This document shows positions 1-8,335 of a DNA stretch of 64,000 nt, in pieces. Position 1 is the first letter of the stretch. Each line of letters begins with the position of its first letter. This stretch comes from G965276675 sp965276675 (lineage in GTDB: Bacteria > Acidobacteriota > Terriglobia > Terriglobales > Acidobacteriaceae). A program made the translations under genes and the position numbers. The notes below the pieces were generated by a model. That model ran no database searches and was not told the origin of the DNA. It saw nothing but the letters and a program-made list of their open reading frames with translations. The DNA is taken from assembly GCA_965276675.1 (NCBI GenBank), contig OZ255624.1, forward strand, positions 1,922,001 to 1,986,000, given 5' to 3'.

Positions 1-803
1 AAATGGTGCTCGATACCAAGGCAAATGTGCAGAAGCTGGTGGTCGCTTCGTCGATGTCGATCTACGGCGAAGGCATGTATCAATGTGGGGGCTGCCAAGC
101 GCTTGTTGCCCCGCCCGTGCGTCCGCCGGAGCAGCTGAAAGCAGGTTCCTGGGAGATTGCGTGTCCCACCTGTGGCGGCGCGCTTTCGCCGCGCCCCACC
201 CGCGAGGACAAGCCCTCTGAGCTGAATTCTATCTACGCACTCTCCAAGCGCGACCAGGAGGAGATGTGTCTCATCTACGGCCGCACCTATGGCCTGCCGG
301 TTGTCGCGCTCCGTTTTTTTAACATCTACGGAACGCGCCAGGCGCTCTCGAACCCCTATACGGGTGTCGCCGCCATCTTCGCCTCCCGCTTGCTGAACAA
401 TTTGGCTCCGCTCATCTTCGAGGACGGCGAGCAGATGCGGGACTTCGTCAGTGTGCATGACATCGTTCAAGCGAACCTGCTTGCGATGGAACGCAAGGAG
501 CAGGACCATGTGGTCATGAACATCGGTTCCGGCCAGCCGATCAGCATCCGCCGGGTGGCAGAGATTCTCTCGCGCTGTCTGGGAAAAGAGATCGCGCCGG
601 TGGTCACAGGAAAATATCGCGCCGGTGACATCCGCCACTGTTATGCCGATGTGAGCCGGGCACAGCAGCTGCTTGGCTATCAGCCTAGCGTTACGCACGA
701 GCAAGGTTTTCGCGAGCTGGCAACCTGGTTGACCTCGCAGCAGGCCGAAGATAAAGCCGAAACCATGATCCGCGAGCTTAGTACCTACGGCTTAACAGCC
801 TGA
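1..803 (+). CDS. NAD-dependent sugar epimerase/dehydratase with inserted zinc ribbon (5' end outside window)
   Basis: Extended short-chain dehydrogenase that would interconvert an activated sugar (nucleotide sugar 4-epimerase or 4,6-dehydratase type) in the cytoplasm. The Rossmann GxxGxxG end lies upstream of the window, so only about the last 266 codons are visible. The visible part starts just before the catalytic Ser strand (SSMSIYGEG), then has a two-CxxC zinc ribbon (Cys 28/31 and 54/57 of the visible protein), then the catalytic Tyr78-xxx-Lys82 (YALSK). The C-terminal substrate domain contains NIYGTRQALSNPYTG and RDFVSVHD. The closest type I recall is the dTDP-L-rhamnose 4-epimerase-like group, but the exact sugar cannot be read from sequence. 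It is followed 26 nt later by a second epimerase, so the two probably feed one glycan pathway. Confidence 0.85.
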   Translation, partial: MVLDTKANVQKLVVASSMSIYGEGMYQCGGCQALVAPPVRPPEQLKAGSWEIACPTCGGALSPRPTREDKPSELNSIYALSKRDQEEMCLIYGRTYGLPVVALRFFNIYGTRQALSNPYTGVAAIFASRLLNNLAPLIFEDGEQMRDFVSVHDIVQANLLAMERKEQDHVVMNIGSGQPISIRRVAEILSRCLGKEIAPVVTGKYRAGDIRHCYADVSRAQQLLGYQPSVTHEQGFRELATWLTSQQAEDKAETMIRELSTYGLTA

Positions 804-829
804 TATTCGCGACTGGAGGAGCCAAACTG

Positions 830-1927
830 ATGCACAGCGATAGCCATCGCCGCGTTCTCATTACCGGAGGCGCAGGCTTTATCGGTTCCAACCTAGCCGC
901 TCGTCTGCTCACCACGACGGCCGCGCACGTCCGGGTCTTCGACAATCTTTCGCGGCGAGGCGTCGAGCTGAACGCGGAGTGGCTTCAGGCGCTTGGGCGA
1001 GACGGGCGGCTTGAACTCGTCGTGGGCGATGTTCGCGATGTGAAACAGGTCGAAGCCGCGGTCGAGGGCGTGACCGAAATCTATCATCTGGCGGCACAGG
1101 TAGCTGTCACCACCTCTGTTACAGATCCGGAGACCGACTTCGACATCAACGCACGCGGCACGCTCAACGTGCTCGAAGCAGCGCGCAAGCTGGGCAGCAG
1201 GCCTACGCTGCTCTTCACCTCCACCAATAAGGTGTACGGCGGGCTCGAGAGTGTGCCGGTGAAAGCGGCGTATACGCGCTACGTTGCGGTCGACCCCGCC
1301 TTTCGTGGTGTGACCGAACAGATGCCGCTGGACTTCCATTCGCCCTATGGCTGCTCCAAGGGAGCCGCCGATCAGTATGTTCGCGATTACGCTCGCATCT
1401 ACGGCCTGCCCACGACCGTCTTCCGCATGTCGTGCATCTGCGGTCCGCGCCAGCTTGGCACAGAGGATCAGGGTTGGGTGGCTCATTTTCTCTACTCGCT
1501 GCTCTCCGGCAAACAGGTCAACATCTACGGCGATGGCAAGCAGGTGCGCGATGTCTTGCACGTCGACGATTTACTCGATGCGATGGCCGCGGTCACGGAT
1601 CATCTTTCAACAACGCGTGGTCAGGTCTATAACGTAGGAGGCGGCCCTGAACGTTCGGCTTCTGTGATGGAGATGCTGGCCAACATCGAACAACAGACCG
1701 GCCGCACTTTCACCTGCTCCTACAGCGACGTCAGGCCGGGAGATCAGCCGCTCTACATTAGCGATATTTCGAAACTCACCGGGGACACGGGATGGCAGCC
1801 ACGCCGCTCGGTCCGCGAAACTCTCGAAGACATCCACGCGTTCTGGAAGAGCAACCAGGCGATCATCTGCGCACAACATGCAGAGACAGCCGAGCCGGCT
1901 CTACTCTCCGAAGAGCAAGTAGCATGA
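830..1927 (+). CDS. CDP-paratose/tyvelose 2-epimerase-like SDR
   Basis: NAD-dependent sugar-nucleotide epimerase. The nucleotide-binding GGAGFIGS lies at residues 13-20, the family-typical TNKVYG at 132-137 and the catalytic YGCSK at 173-177. The stretch CGPRQLGTEDQGWVAHF resembles RfbE-type CDP-tyvelose epimerases, which invert C2 of CDP-paratose. At 365 aa it is slightly longer than usual (about 340) because of a C-terminal tail. The start is supported by GGAGGAG 8 nt upstream. Given its neighbours it should supply an unusual hexose for the downstream glycosyltransferases. Substrate identity is inferred by resemblance only. Confidence 0.85.
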   Translation: MHSDSHRRVLITGGAGFIGSNLAARLLTTTAAHVRVFDNLSRRGVELNAEWLQALGRDGRLELVVGDVRDVKQVEAAVEGVTEIYHLAAQVAVTTSVTDPETDFDINARGTLNVLEAARKLGSRPTLLFTSTNKVYGGLESVPVKAAYTRYVAVDPAFRGVTEQMPLDFHSPYGCSKGAADQYVRDYARIYGLPTTVFRMSCICGPRQLGTEDQGWVAHFLYSLLSGKQVNIYGDGKQVRDVLHVDDLLDAMAAVTDHLSTTRGQVYNVGGGPERSASVMEMLANIEQQTGRTFTCSYSDVRPGDQPLYISDISKLTGDTGWQPRRSVRETLEDIHAFWKSNQAIICAQHAETAEPALLSEEQVA

Positions 1928-1940
1928 GAGGGCAACGGAC

Positions 1941-3230
1941 ATGAAGTTCGCGCTGGTCAATCCGCAATGGTCCTTCGCCGGCTCCACGTATTTCGGTTGC
2001 GCGGAGCCGCACTTCCCACTCGAGCTGCTCTCGGCTCGCGAGATGCTACGGGCCGCCGGTCACGATGTATTGCTCATCGACGCGCATATGGAATCGCTCA
2101 CGCCGGAGCAGGTCCGCGATCGGCTTGCTTCCTTCCGCGAAGATTTCTTGGTTATCCCGACCGCCCCGTCGTATCTCTTCTGGCGCTGCCCTCAACCAGA
2201 GCTGCGCGTCCCTCGCCAATGGTTTTCAGCGCTCGCAGGCACCTCAACCAAAGTTGCTATAGGACCGCATGGCTCGGCCACGCCCGCAGCCACCCTGCGC
2301 AAGACGGGCGCCGATGTTGTTCTGCGTGGCGAACCCGACCAGACTTTGCCTGAACTCGCCTCCAAGGCACGGATCGAGATCGCCGGCTGTTGCTGGCTCG
2401 AAGATGGCCGCGTGCACATGACTCCTGGCCTGGGCACTACGGACATGCGCGCCATCGGCCCACTCGATTACAGCGATTATCCAGTCGAGCTGCACACCCA
2501 CAAGCACCACATCTTCACGGAGGTGCCCGGTCTCGGCGCGGAGGTCGAGTTTGCGCGCGGCTGCCCCTGGTCCTGCTCCTTCTGCAATAAAACCCTCTTC
2601 CGAAACAAGTATCGCGAACGCAGTGTCGATGCGGTGCTCACCGAGATTGATGCGCTCATCGCGCGCGGTGTGGGATATATCTATTTCATAGACGAGATCT
2701 TCGGCGTCGGCAAACAAGTCCATCTCCTGCTCGAAGAGGTTGCTAAGCGCCCAGTCAGCATTGGCTTTCAATCCCGCATCGACCTGTGGGATGAAGCCTC
2801 GCTCGATCTCCTCGGACGTGCTCATTGCATCTCCATGGAGTGCGGGATTGAGTCGATCACCGAAGAGGGTCGCGACGAGCTGAACAAGAACTGCCGCCTC
2901 ACCACCGATCGCATCTCCGACCTGCTGATCTATGCGCGCGGACGCATTCCTTGGGTGCAGGCCAACCTAATCAAGACAGCAAAGGATAATCCCGCGCTCG
3001 TGGCCGCTTGGCAAGCGAAGCTCAAAACGGCTGGAGTCTGGGTCTCCGAACCCGTGCCCATGTTTCCATTTCCGGGCAGCCCGCAGTACGTGCAGACCTT
3101 TGGAGCGCAGCCGGACGACACTGCCTGGGAGCGTGCGCACGCCTATTACCTCGGCCTGTTTTCCGACAAAGGTTTCAGCGACATACAAGACCAGCACCCA
3201 ATCCCACTCGAGGAGCTTGAATGCGTGTGA
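1941..3230 (+). CDS. B12-binding-type radical SAM protein
   Basis: A 429-aa radical SAM enzyme with an N-terminal cobalamin-binding-like Rossmann domain (about residues 1-150; 'GPHGSATP' is typical of that domain in radical SAM proteins). The canonical cluster motif is Cys208-x3-Cys212-x2-Cys215 (CPWSCSFC). Such enzymes carry out radical methylations, ring rearrangements or similar chemistry. It lies 13 nt after an epimerase and overlaps the next glycosyltransferase by 10 nt, so it is translationally coupled to a glycan cluster and probably modifies a sugar or lipid-sugar. No His of the base-on DxHxxG motif is evident. I recall similar proteins in exopolysaccharide-like cassettes of rhizobia but cannot check that here. 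The reaction is unknown. Confidence 0.85.
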   Translation: MKFALVNPQWSFAGSTYFGCAEPHFPLELLSAREMLRAAGHDVLLIDAHMESLTPEQVRDRLASFREDFLVIPTAPSYLFWRCPQPELRVPRQWFSALAGTSTKVAIGPHGSATPAATLRKTGADVVLRGEPDQTLPELASKARIEIAGCCWLEDGRVHMTPGLGTTDMRAIGPLDYSDYPVELHTHKHHIFTEVPGLGAEVEFARGCPWSCSFCNKTLFRNKYRERSVDAVLTEIDALIARGVGYIYFIDEIFGVGKQVHLLLEEVAKRPVSIGFQSRIDLWDEASLDLLGRAHCISMECGIESITEEGRDELNKNCRLTTDRISDLLIYARGRIPWVQANLIKTAKDNPALVAAWQAKLKTAGVWVSEPVPMFPFPGSPQYVQTFGAQPDDTAWERAHAYYLGLFSDKGFSDIQDQHPIPLEELECV

Positions 3231-4369
3231 TGATGACCACAGACACCGTAGGAGGGGTCTGGACATACACACGAGAGCTGGTCGAAGGAGTACTGAAAGC
3301 AGGGGACAGTGTCACGCTCGTCAGCTTGGGACGCATGCCTTCGACATCGCAGCAGCAGTGGGCAGATGGACTCGCCAGTGCAGCGCCCCGAAATTTCCGC
3401 TTTATTCCCACGGATTTTCGTTTGGAGTGGATGCCGAATGGGCAGTCCTGTTTTGATGACTCCGCGGAATTCTTTACTGACCTGATTGAGCAAGAGCAGC
3501 CGGAGCTCTTTCATAGCAACCAGCTCTGCTACGGCGCGCTGCCCACCGGCGTACCGAAACTCGTGGTGGCGCACAGCGACGTCGTCAGCTGGTGGCACGC
3601 ACGCCACGGGCAGGCTCCTCCGCAGTCTGCTTGGATGGACAGGTATCGAGGCCTGGTCTCTCGCGGCCTGCACGGGGCGGATTGTGTCGTGGCTCCCACG
3701 ACTTGGTACCTTCAGCAACTCATCGAGCATTACGGTGAGCTGCGGCGGACAAAAGCTATTCCCAACGGCCGCACGCGAATGGTCCGGCCAGCGACTGAAC
3801 GCAAGCTGCAGGCCGTCACTGCTGGGCGGCTGTGGGATGAAGGCAAGAATGTCGCCATCCTGCGCGAGGTGCGTGCCTCTGTACCGATCCTGGTAGCGGG
3901 CGACGCAGAAATGCCGGCCGATAATGGCACAGTAATAGTTACAAGTATAGCCGGGCCTCAGTTCCTTGGCGTGCTCGACGACGCCGAGGTGTGGCAGCTC
4001 TTTTCCGAGAGCGAGATCTATCTCGCGACGTCGCGCTACGAGCCCTTCGGACTTGCGCCGCTCGAAGCAGTCTTCGCCGGATGCGCTCTCATCGCGAATG
4101 ACATCCCAACGTTTCGCGAAGTATGGGGCGATACCGCGCTCTACTACCGTCGAAACCACGCTGCGAGTCTCTCGGAGCTTTTGGATAAGCTTGCGTCCGA
4201 CTCTGCTGCCGTGCAGCGCGCTGCAGCTTCGGCACGCGATCGCGCGAACTGCCTCTACACGGCTGAAACCATGGTCGCGCACTATCTCGAACTCTATGAA
4301 GCCATGATTGGGACCCCTATGACTAGGGAGGTCGTGACCGGGGAGAGAGTGACCGCTCATGTCGCGTAA
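3221..4369 (+). CDS. GT4-family glycosyltransferase
   Basis: A 382-aa GT-B fold glycosyltransferase. The N-terminus has the acceptor-side loop DTVGGVWTYT (residues 8-17). The C-terminal half contains GRLWDEGKN (202-210) and the nucleotide-sugar motif SRYEPFGLAPLEA (271-283), whose Glu pair is the hallmark of GT4 retaining enzymes. The start ATG lies inside the end of the radical SAM gene (10-nt overlap), and the 3' end overlaps the next gene by 11 nt, so the run is almost certainly one transcript. It should add a sugar to a growing glycan at the cytoplasmic face of the membrane. Donor and acceptor are unknown. Confidence 0.88.
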   Translation: MRVMMTTDTVGGVWTYTRELVEGVLKAGDSVTLVSLGRMPSTSQQQWADGLASAAPRNFRFIPTDFRLEWMPNGQSCFDDSAEFFTDLIEQEQPELFHSNQLCYGALPTGVPKLVVAHSDVVSWWHARHGQAPPQSAWMDRYRGLVSRGLHGADCVVAPTTWYLQQLIEHYGELRRTKAIPNGRTRMVRPATERKLQAVTAGRLWDEGKNVAILREVRASVPILVAGDAEMPADNGTVIVTSIAGPQFLGVLDDAEVWQLFSESEIYLATSRYEPFGLAPLEAVFAGCALIANDIPTFREVWGDTALYYRRNHAASLSELLDKLASDSAAVQRAAASARDRANCLYTAETMVAHYLELYEAMIGTPMTREVVTGERVTAHVA

Positions 4370-5462
4370 ACTTGCGATCGCCTTCTTTACGCATTCGTTG
4401 CGCTCTGACTGGAACAACGGCAACGCGCATTTTCTTCGTGGGCTCGCGCGCGAGCTGGGCCGCCGGGGACATGCTGTAACCTGCTATGAACGTGAAAGCG
4501 ACTGGTCGTATGCCAGTTTGCTAGCGCGCGAAAACTCGGCGGGCCAAGCTGCAATCGCAACATTCACGGATACATATCCTGACCTGAACATCCAGCTCTA
4601 CGGTGACACCGGTTTTCTGCGCCGCGCACTCCAGCAATCCGACATCGCAATCGTGCATGAGTGGCACACGCCAGAGTTCATCGCAGAACTGTTGTCCGCT
4701 CGCGAGGGCCTTTCCTGCCGCATGCTCTTCCATGACACGCACCACCGCGCCTCCAGTACGCCCGAACAAATACGGCTGCTGCAGATCGAACATTTCGATG
4801 GTGTCATCGTATTCGGCGAGGCACTGCGTCGCATCTACCAAGATCGCTTCGGGATCGAGCGCGTCTGGACCTTGCATGAGGCCGCCGATACCTCCGTGTT
4901 TTTTCCGCGTTCCACTCCTAAGACCAATGATGTCGTCTGGATCGGCAACTGGGGGGATGGAGAGCGCAGCCGCGAACTGCACGAGTACTTGATTGAACCG
5001 GCGAAGCACTTGCCGTCCCGCAGCTTTCTCGTCCACGGCGTACGCTATCCGGATCAGGGACTGGCAGCACTGGCGAGCGCAGGAATAGCGTACGCGGGCT
5101 ACTTGCCAAACCTTTGCGCGCCTGCGGTCTATGCTGCGTCCCGGCTCACGTTGCACGTTCCCCGGCAGCAGTATAACAGTGCAGTGGCAGGCATTCCTAC
5201 TATCCGCGTCTTCGAAGCACTTGCTTCCGGTATCCCGCTGATCTCCGCTCCGTGGCAGGATTCCGAAGAGCTTTTCACGCCCGGAGACTACTGCAGCGTA
5301 AACAGCGCGGCTGAGATGACAGCGGCGATCAAGCATCTGCTTGATAATGAATCGGCTGCGTCGGAGCAGGCGGCGCGCGGTCTTGCTACGGTGCTTGCAT
5401 ATCATACCTGCACTCATCGTGCGCAGGAACTGACGGCCATCTGTGAGGAGGTGTTGCGATGA
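4359..5462 (+). CDS. CgeB-like glycosyltransferase, copy 1
   Basis: A 367-aa GT-B type protein resembling the CgeB/glycosyl-transferase-1-2 group. The N-terminal motif SDWNNGNAHFLRGLARELG and the C-terminal R-V-F-E-A-L-A-S-G...PG block match the same positions in the next two genes. Start and stop overlap both neighbours (11 nt upstream, ATGA downstream). It is the first of three tandem paralogues that differ strongly in sequence, so they probably transfer different sugars or make different linkages. CgeB itself belongs to spore-coat glycosylation in Bacillus; here the role is inferred to be surface polysaccharide or lipid glycosylation. Confidence 0.8.
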   Translation: MSRKLAIAFFTHSLRSDWNNGNAHFLRGLARELGRRGHAVTCYERESDWSYASLLARENSAGQAAIATFTDTYPDLNIQLYGDTGFLRRALQQSDIAIVHEWHTPEFIAELLSAREGLSCRMLFHDTHHRASSTPEQIRLLQIEHFDGVIVFGEALRRIYQDRFGIERVWTLHEAADTSVFFPRSTPKTNDVVWIGNWGDGERSRELHEYLIEPAKHLPSRSFLVHGVRYPDQGLAALASAGIAYAGYLPNLCAPAVYAASRLTLHVPRQQYNSAVAGIPTIRVFEALASGIPLISAPWQDSEELFTPGDYCSVNSAAEMTAAIKHLLDNESAASEQAARGLATVLAYHTCTHRAQELTAICEEVLR

Positions 5463-6559
5463 AGATCTTCGCCTTTGGATCGAGTATCGTTTCCTCTTAC
5501 TGGAACGGAGCCGCCACCTACTATCGCGGTATCTACAAAGCGCTCGAGCGGCTCGGCCACCAGATCACCTTCGCCGAGCCTGATGCGTACGGACGGCAGG
5601 AGAAGCGCGATGCCGGAGACTACTCGTATGTCACTTCGATCGTCTACACACCGGGCCGCGACCTTGATGCCATGCTGGAACAAGCCGCCAATGCTGACTT
5701 GGTCGTCAAACATAGTGGCATCGGCGTAGACGATGTGCAGCTGGAAACGCGCGTGCTGGAATGCCAGCCGCATGCCTTAGTTGCGTTCTGGGATGTGGAT
5801 GCTCCGGCGACCATCGCACGCATGGAAGAGAATGCAGACGATCCATTTGCGAAGGCACTGCCCCACTACGACGTGGTCCTCACTTATGGCGGTGGTCCCG
5901 GCACCGAGCGAGGGTATCGCCGGTTTGGCGCACGCGCCTACCTCAGTGTCTACAACGGGCTCGATCCCGATACGCACCACCCCGTCGCACCGGACCCGAC
6001 CGTCGCTAGCGATCTTGCCTTCATCGGCAACCGCTTGCCCGACCGCGAGAAACGCGTCGAAGATCTATTCCTTTCTGCCGCGGAGCTTGCGCCTGAAAAG
6101 CGATTTCTGCTTGGCGGGGAGGGCTGGGGCGACAAGCCGATGCCCGCGAACGTTCGCTGGATCGGTCACGTGCCAACCACTGAGCACAATCGCGTGAATT
6201 GCTCGGCTTCCATGGTGCTCAACATCAATCGCGCTTCCATGGCGAACTCTGGCTTCTCGCCACCGACACGTGTCTTTGAGGTTGCGGGCAGCGGCTCCTG
6301 CCTGCTTTGTGATGACTGGCCAGGTGTGGATGATTGCTTTGAGCCCGGCAAAGAGCTGCTGATCGTGCGCTCTGCTCAAGACGTCGCCGATGCGCTGCGC
6401 AACCACGATCGTGCCTCCGCGCAAAAGATGGGAGCGGCACTCCGCGCCCGTGCACTCCGCGATCACACCTATGCACGGCGCGCTTTACTCGTCGACGCCG
6501 CACTCCGCTCCCGCTTTTGTTCGGTCTCGGCGCCTGCAATCGAGGTGCAGCCGGCATGA
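5459..6559 (+). CDS. CgeB-like glycosyltransferase, copy 2
   Basis: Second paralogue, 366 aa. The shared N-terminal motif appears as SSYWNGAATYYRGIYKALE. The C-terminal block reads TRVFEVAGSG followed by DDWPGVDDCFEPGKE, the region that in this family closes over the sugar nucleotide. It starts with ATGA overlapping the previous stop and ends with ATGA overlapping the next start, so all three copies are translationally coupled. Exact activity is unknown. Confidence 0.82.
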   Translation: MKIFAFGSSIVSSYWNGAATYYRGIYKALERLGHQITFAEPDAYGRQEKRDAGDYSYVTSIVYTPGRDLDAMLEQAANADLVVKHSGIGVDDVQLETRVLECQPHALVAFWDVDAPATIARMEENADDPFAKALPHYDVVLTYGGGPGTERGYRRFGARAYLSVYNGLDPDTHHPVAPDPTVASDLAFIGNRLPDREKRVEDLFLSAAELAPEKRFLLGGEGWGDKPMPANVRWIGHVPTTEHNRVNCSASMVLNINRASMANSGFSPPTRVFEVAGSGSCLLCDDWPGVDDCFEPGKELLIVRSAQDVADALRNHDRASAQKMGAALRARALRDHTYARRALLVDAALRSRFCSVSAPAIEVQPA

Positions 6560-7647
6560 GGATTCTGATCCTCGGGTTGACAATTACGTCTTCCTGGGGC
6601 AACGGCCACGCCACAACATATCGGTCGCTCTGCCAGGCGCTCGATGCACGTGGTCACGAAATCACATTCGTAGAAAAGGATGTGTCGTGGTACCGGGACA
6701 CGCGCGATCTGCCACAGCCTTCCTACTGCACGCTTGAGCTCTATCAAGATTGGACTTCGGAGCAGCAACGCCTTCTCGTGCTAGCTCGAGACGCAGACGT
6801 GGTCATTATCGGCTCGTACTTTCCGGATGCGATTGCCGCAGCCGAACTGCTCTTTGCAGCCGACCTCGCCCCCGTCCTTTTCTATGACATCGATACGCCG
6901 GTAACGCTAGCTGCGCTCCGCACGCATGGCCGCGCAGACTACTTGCTCGCCTCACAAATTTCACACTACCAAGCGTATATGAGCTTCACTGGTGGACCGA
7001 TTCTGCGCGAGTTGGAAGAGCGCTTCGGGTCTCCTTTGGCCACGCCGCTCTACTGCTCGGTCGACCCCGCGTCGCATCAGCGCGTCCCTGCTCACCCGGA
7101 GTTCCAATGCGATCTCAGTTATCTCGGCACCTATGCCGCGGACCGGCAATCCAAGCTGGTGGCGTTATTGAACCAGCCTGCGTTGGCGTTGCCGGATGCG
7201 AGCTTTTTGGTGGCTGGTCCCATGTATCCCCCCGAGATCGCATGGGCGCCTAACGTGCGCCTTCTGGATCATGTGCCGCCGCCCGAACACCCTGCCTTCT
7301 ACTCTTCGTCTCGATTTACGCTTAATCTCACACGGCAGGAGATGGTGGCGGCCGGCTACTCGCCTTCCGTTCGGCTTTTCGAAGCGGCAGCATGTGGAGC
7401 AGCCATCGTCTCTGATCGCTGGGCCGGCATCGAAGAGTTCCTGACGCCTGGCGAGGAGATCTTGATCGTGTCTAGTGGAACGGATGTAGTGGACACTCTG
7501 CACAATGTCTCGGTGACCGAGGCACAGCGCCTGGGAGAGGCTGCGCGCGCGCGCATCTTTGCGAACCATACGTCGGCCCATCGCGCTGAGGAGTTTGAGG
7601 CGATCGTTTCGCGCGTGTTGGCCACTGCGCGGTCAACGCGAACGTAG
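6556..7647 (+). CDS. CgeB-like glycosyltransferase, copy 3
   Basis: Third paralogue, 363 aa from the ATG at 6556. An in-frame ATG 39 nt earlier would add 13 residues, but the 6556 start gives the ATGA overlap seen between the other members and aligns with their N-termini (MRILILGLTITSSWGNGHA). The C-terminal block is VRLFEAAACG...DRWAGIEEFLTPGEE. It ends the plus-strand cluster; a hairpin and a convergent phosphatase gene follow immediately. Confidence 0.83.
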   Translation: MRILILGLTITSSWGNGHATTYRSLCQALDARGHEITFVEKDVSWYRDTRDLPQPSYCTLELYQDWTSEQQRLLVLARDADVVIIGSYFPDAIAAAELLFAADLAPVLFYDIDTPVTLAALRTHGRADYLLASQISHYQAYMSFTGGPILRELEERFGSPLATPLYCSVDPASHQRVPAHPEFQCDLSYLGTYAADRQSKLVALLNQPALALPDASFLVAGPMYPPEIAWAPNVRLLDHVPPPEHPAFYSSSRFTLNLTRQEMVAAGYSPSVRLFEAAACGAAIVSDRWAGIEEFLTPGEEILIVSSGTDVVDTLHNVSVTEAQRLGEAARARIFANHTSAHRAEEFEAIVSRVLATARSTRT

Positions 7648-7649
7648 GC

Positions 7650-7680
7650 CGGAACTACACTCTGGCTTGCAGTAGTTCCG
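7650..7680. terminator. Hairpin between convergent genes
   Basis: Perfect 9-bp inverted repeat CGGAACTAC / GTAGTTCCG with a 13-nt loop. It sits exactly between the end of the glycosyltransferase cluster and the convergent HAD gene, overlapping the last codons of the latter. There is no T-run on either side, so if it terminates transcription it is not a textbook intrinsic terminator. Confidence 0.4.
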
Positions 7681-8335
7681 TGAGCGAGTGGACGCAGCGG
7701 GTTGGTTGCGCCGCCGCTAACTGCTCGAATGCAAATGTGCCCGTTGCGACTGCAATCACATCCAGACCGTTGTCGTGCGCTGCTTGCACGTCAAGCGGTG
7801 TGTCGCCAACTACGCAGACCAGTGCAGCATTGCCCGCACGCTCTCGCGCTTGTTCCAACGCGGCGCGGAAGACGTCACGCCGATACTCAAAACGGTCGCT
7901 GAAGCCGCCGAAGTGGAACCAGTGCGCAAGCCCAGCCCGCTTGAGCTTCAGCCAGCCAATCTTCTCCAAGTTCCCTGTGGCCACGCCCAAAGCTGCGCTG
8001 CGTTCGTGGAGATACTTCAAGATCTCTTCTATGCCGGGAATGGGTTCTGCGCAGAGATCTTCTTCCCGTTCCGCGACAAAGCGCGACATGCCATCGAGTG
8101 CTACTTGCAGTCCCGGCCGCCACTCCGCTTCGGCGACGCCGCCACGCGACAACGCATCGCGCAGAATACCCACATCCGTGTTGCCATGTGTCACGATGCC
8201 TGCGAGGTCCAGCGGCATACCGGAGAGCGTCTGCAGGGCTTCGCAGAAAGCAAAGTAGTGCACGGCGTCGTGGCAGTTCAGTAGCGTGCCATCAATGTCG
8301 AAGAGGTAAGCGTCGTATTCATCCCATGCGCGCAT
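7655..8335 (-). CDS. HAD-superfamily phosphatase (phosphoglycolate phosphatase-like)
   Basis: A 226-aa haloacid-dehalogenase hydrolase. Motif I is DIDGTLL with the nucleophilic Asp near residue 11, motif III the Lys in the middle region, and motif IV GDTPLDVQAA supplies the Mg-binding Asp pair. The helical cap domain lies between. I chose the ATG at 8335 because longer readings would run deep into the upstream gene; with this start the overlap is 17 nt. It probably dephosphorylates a small sugar phosphate or phosphoglycolate. Its position at the end of a sugar cluster suggests a sugar-phosphate substrate, which is inference. Confidence 0.85.
   Translation of the reverse strand: MRAWDEYDAYLFDIDGTLLNCHDAVHYFAFCEALQTLSGMPLDLAGIVTHGNTDVGILRDALSRGGVAEAEWRPGLQVALDGMSRFVAEREEDLCAEPIPGIEEILKYLHERSAALGVATGNLEKIGWLKLKRAGLAHWFHFGGFSDRFEYRRDVFRAALEQARERAGNAALVCVVGDTPLDVQAAHDNGLDVIAVATGTFAFEQLAAAQPTRCVHSLTELLQARV

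Noticed and set aside
3146..4423. Minus-strand open frame of 425 codons
   Set aside because: Antisense to a clear GT4 gene; Arg/Ser/His-rich without domains.
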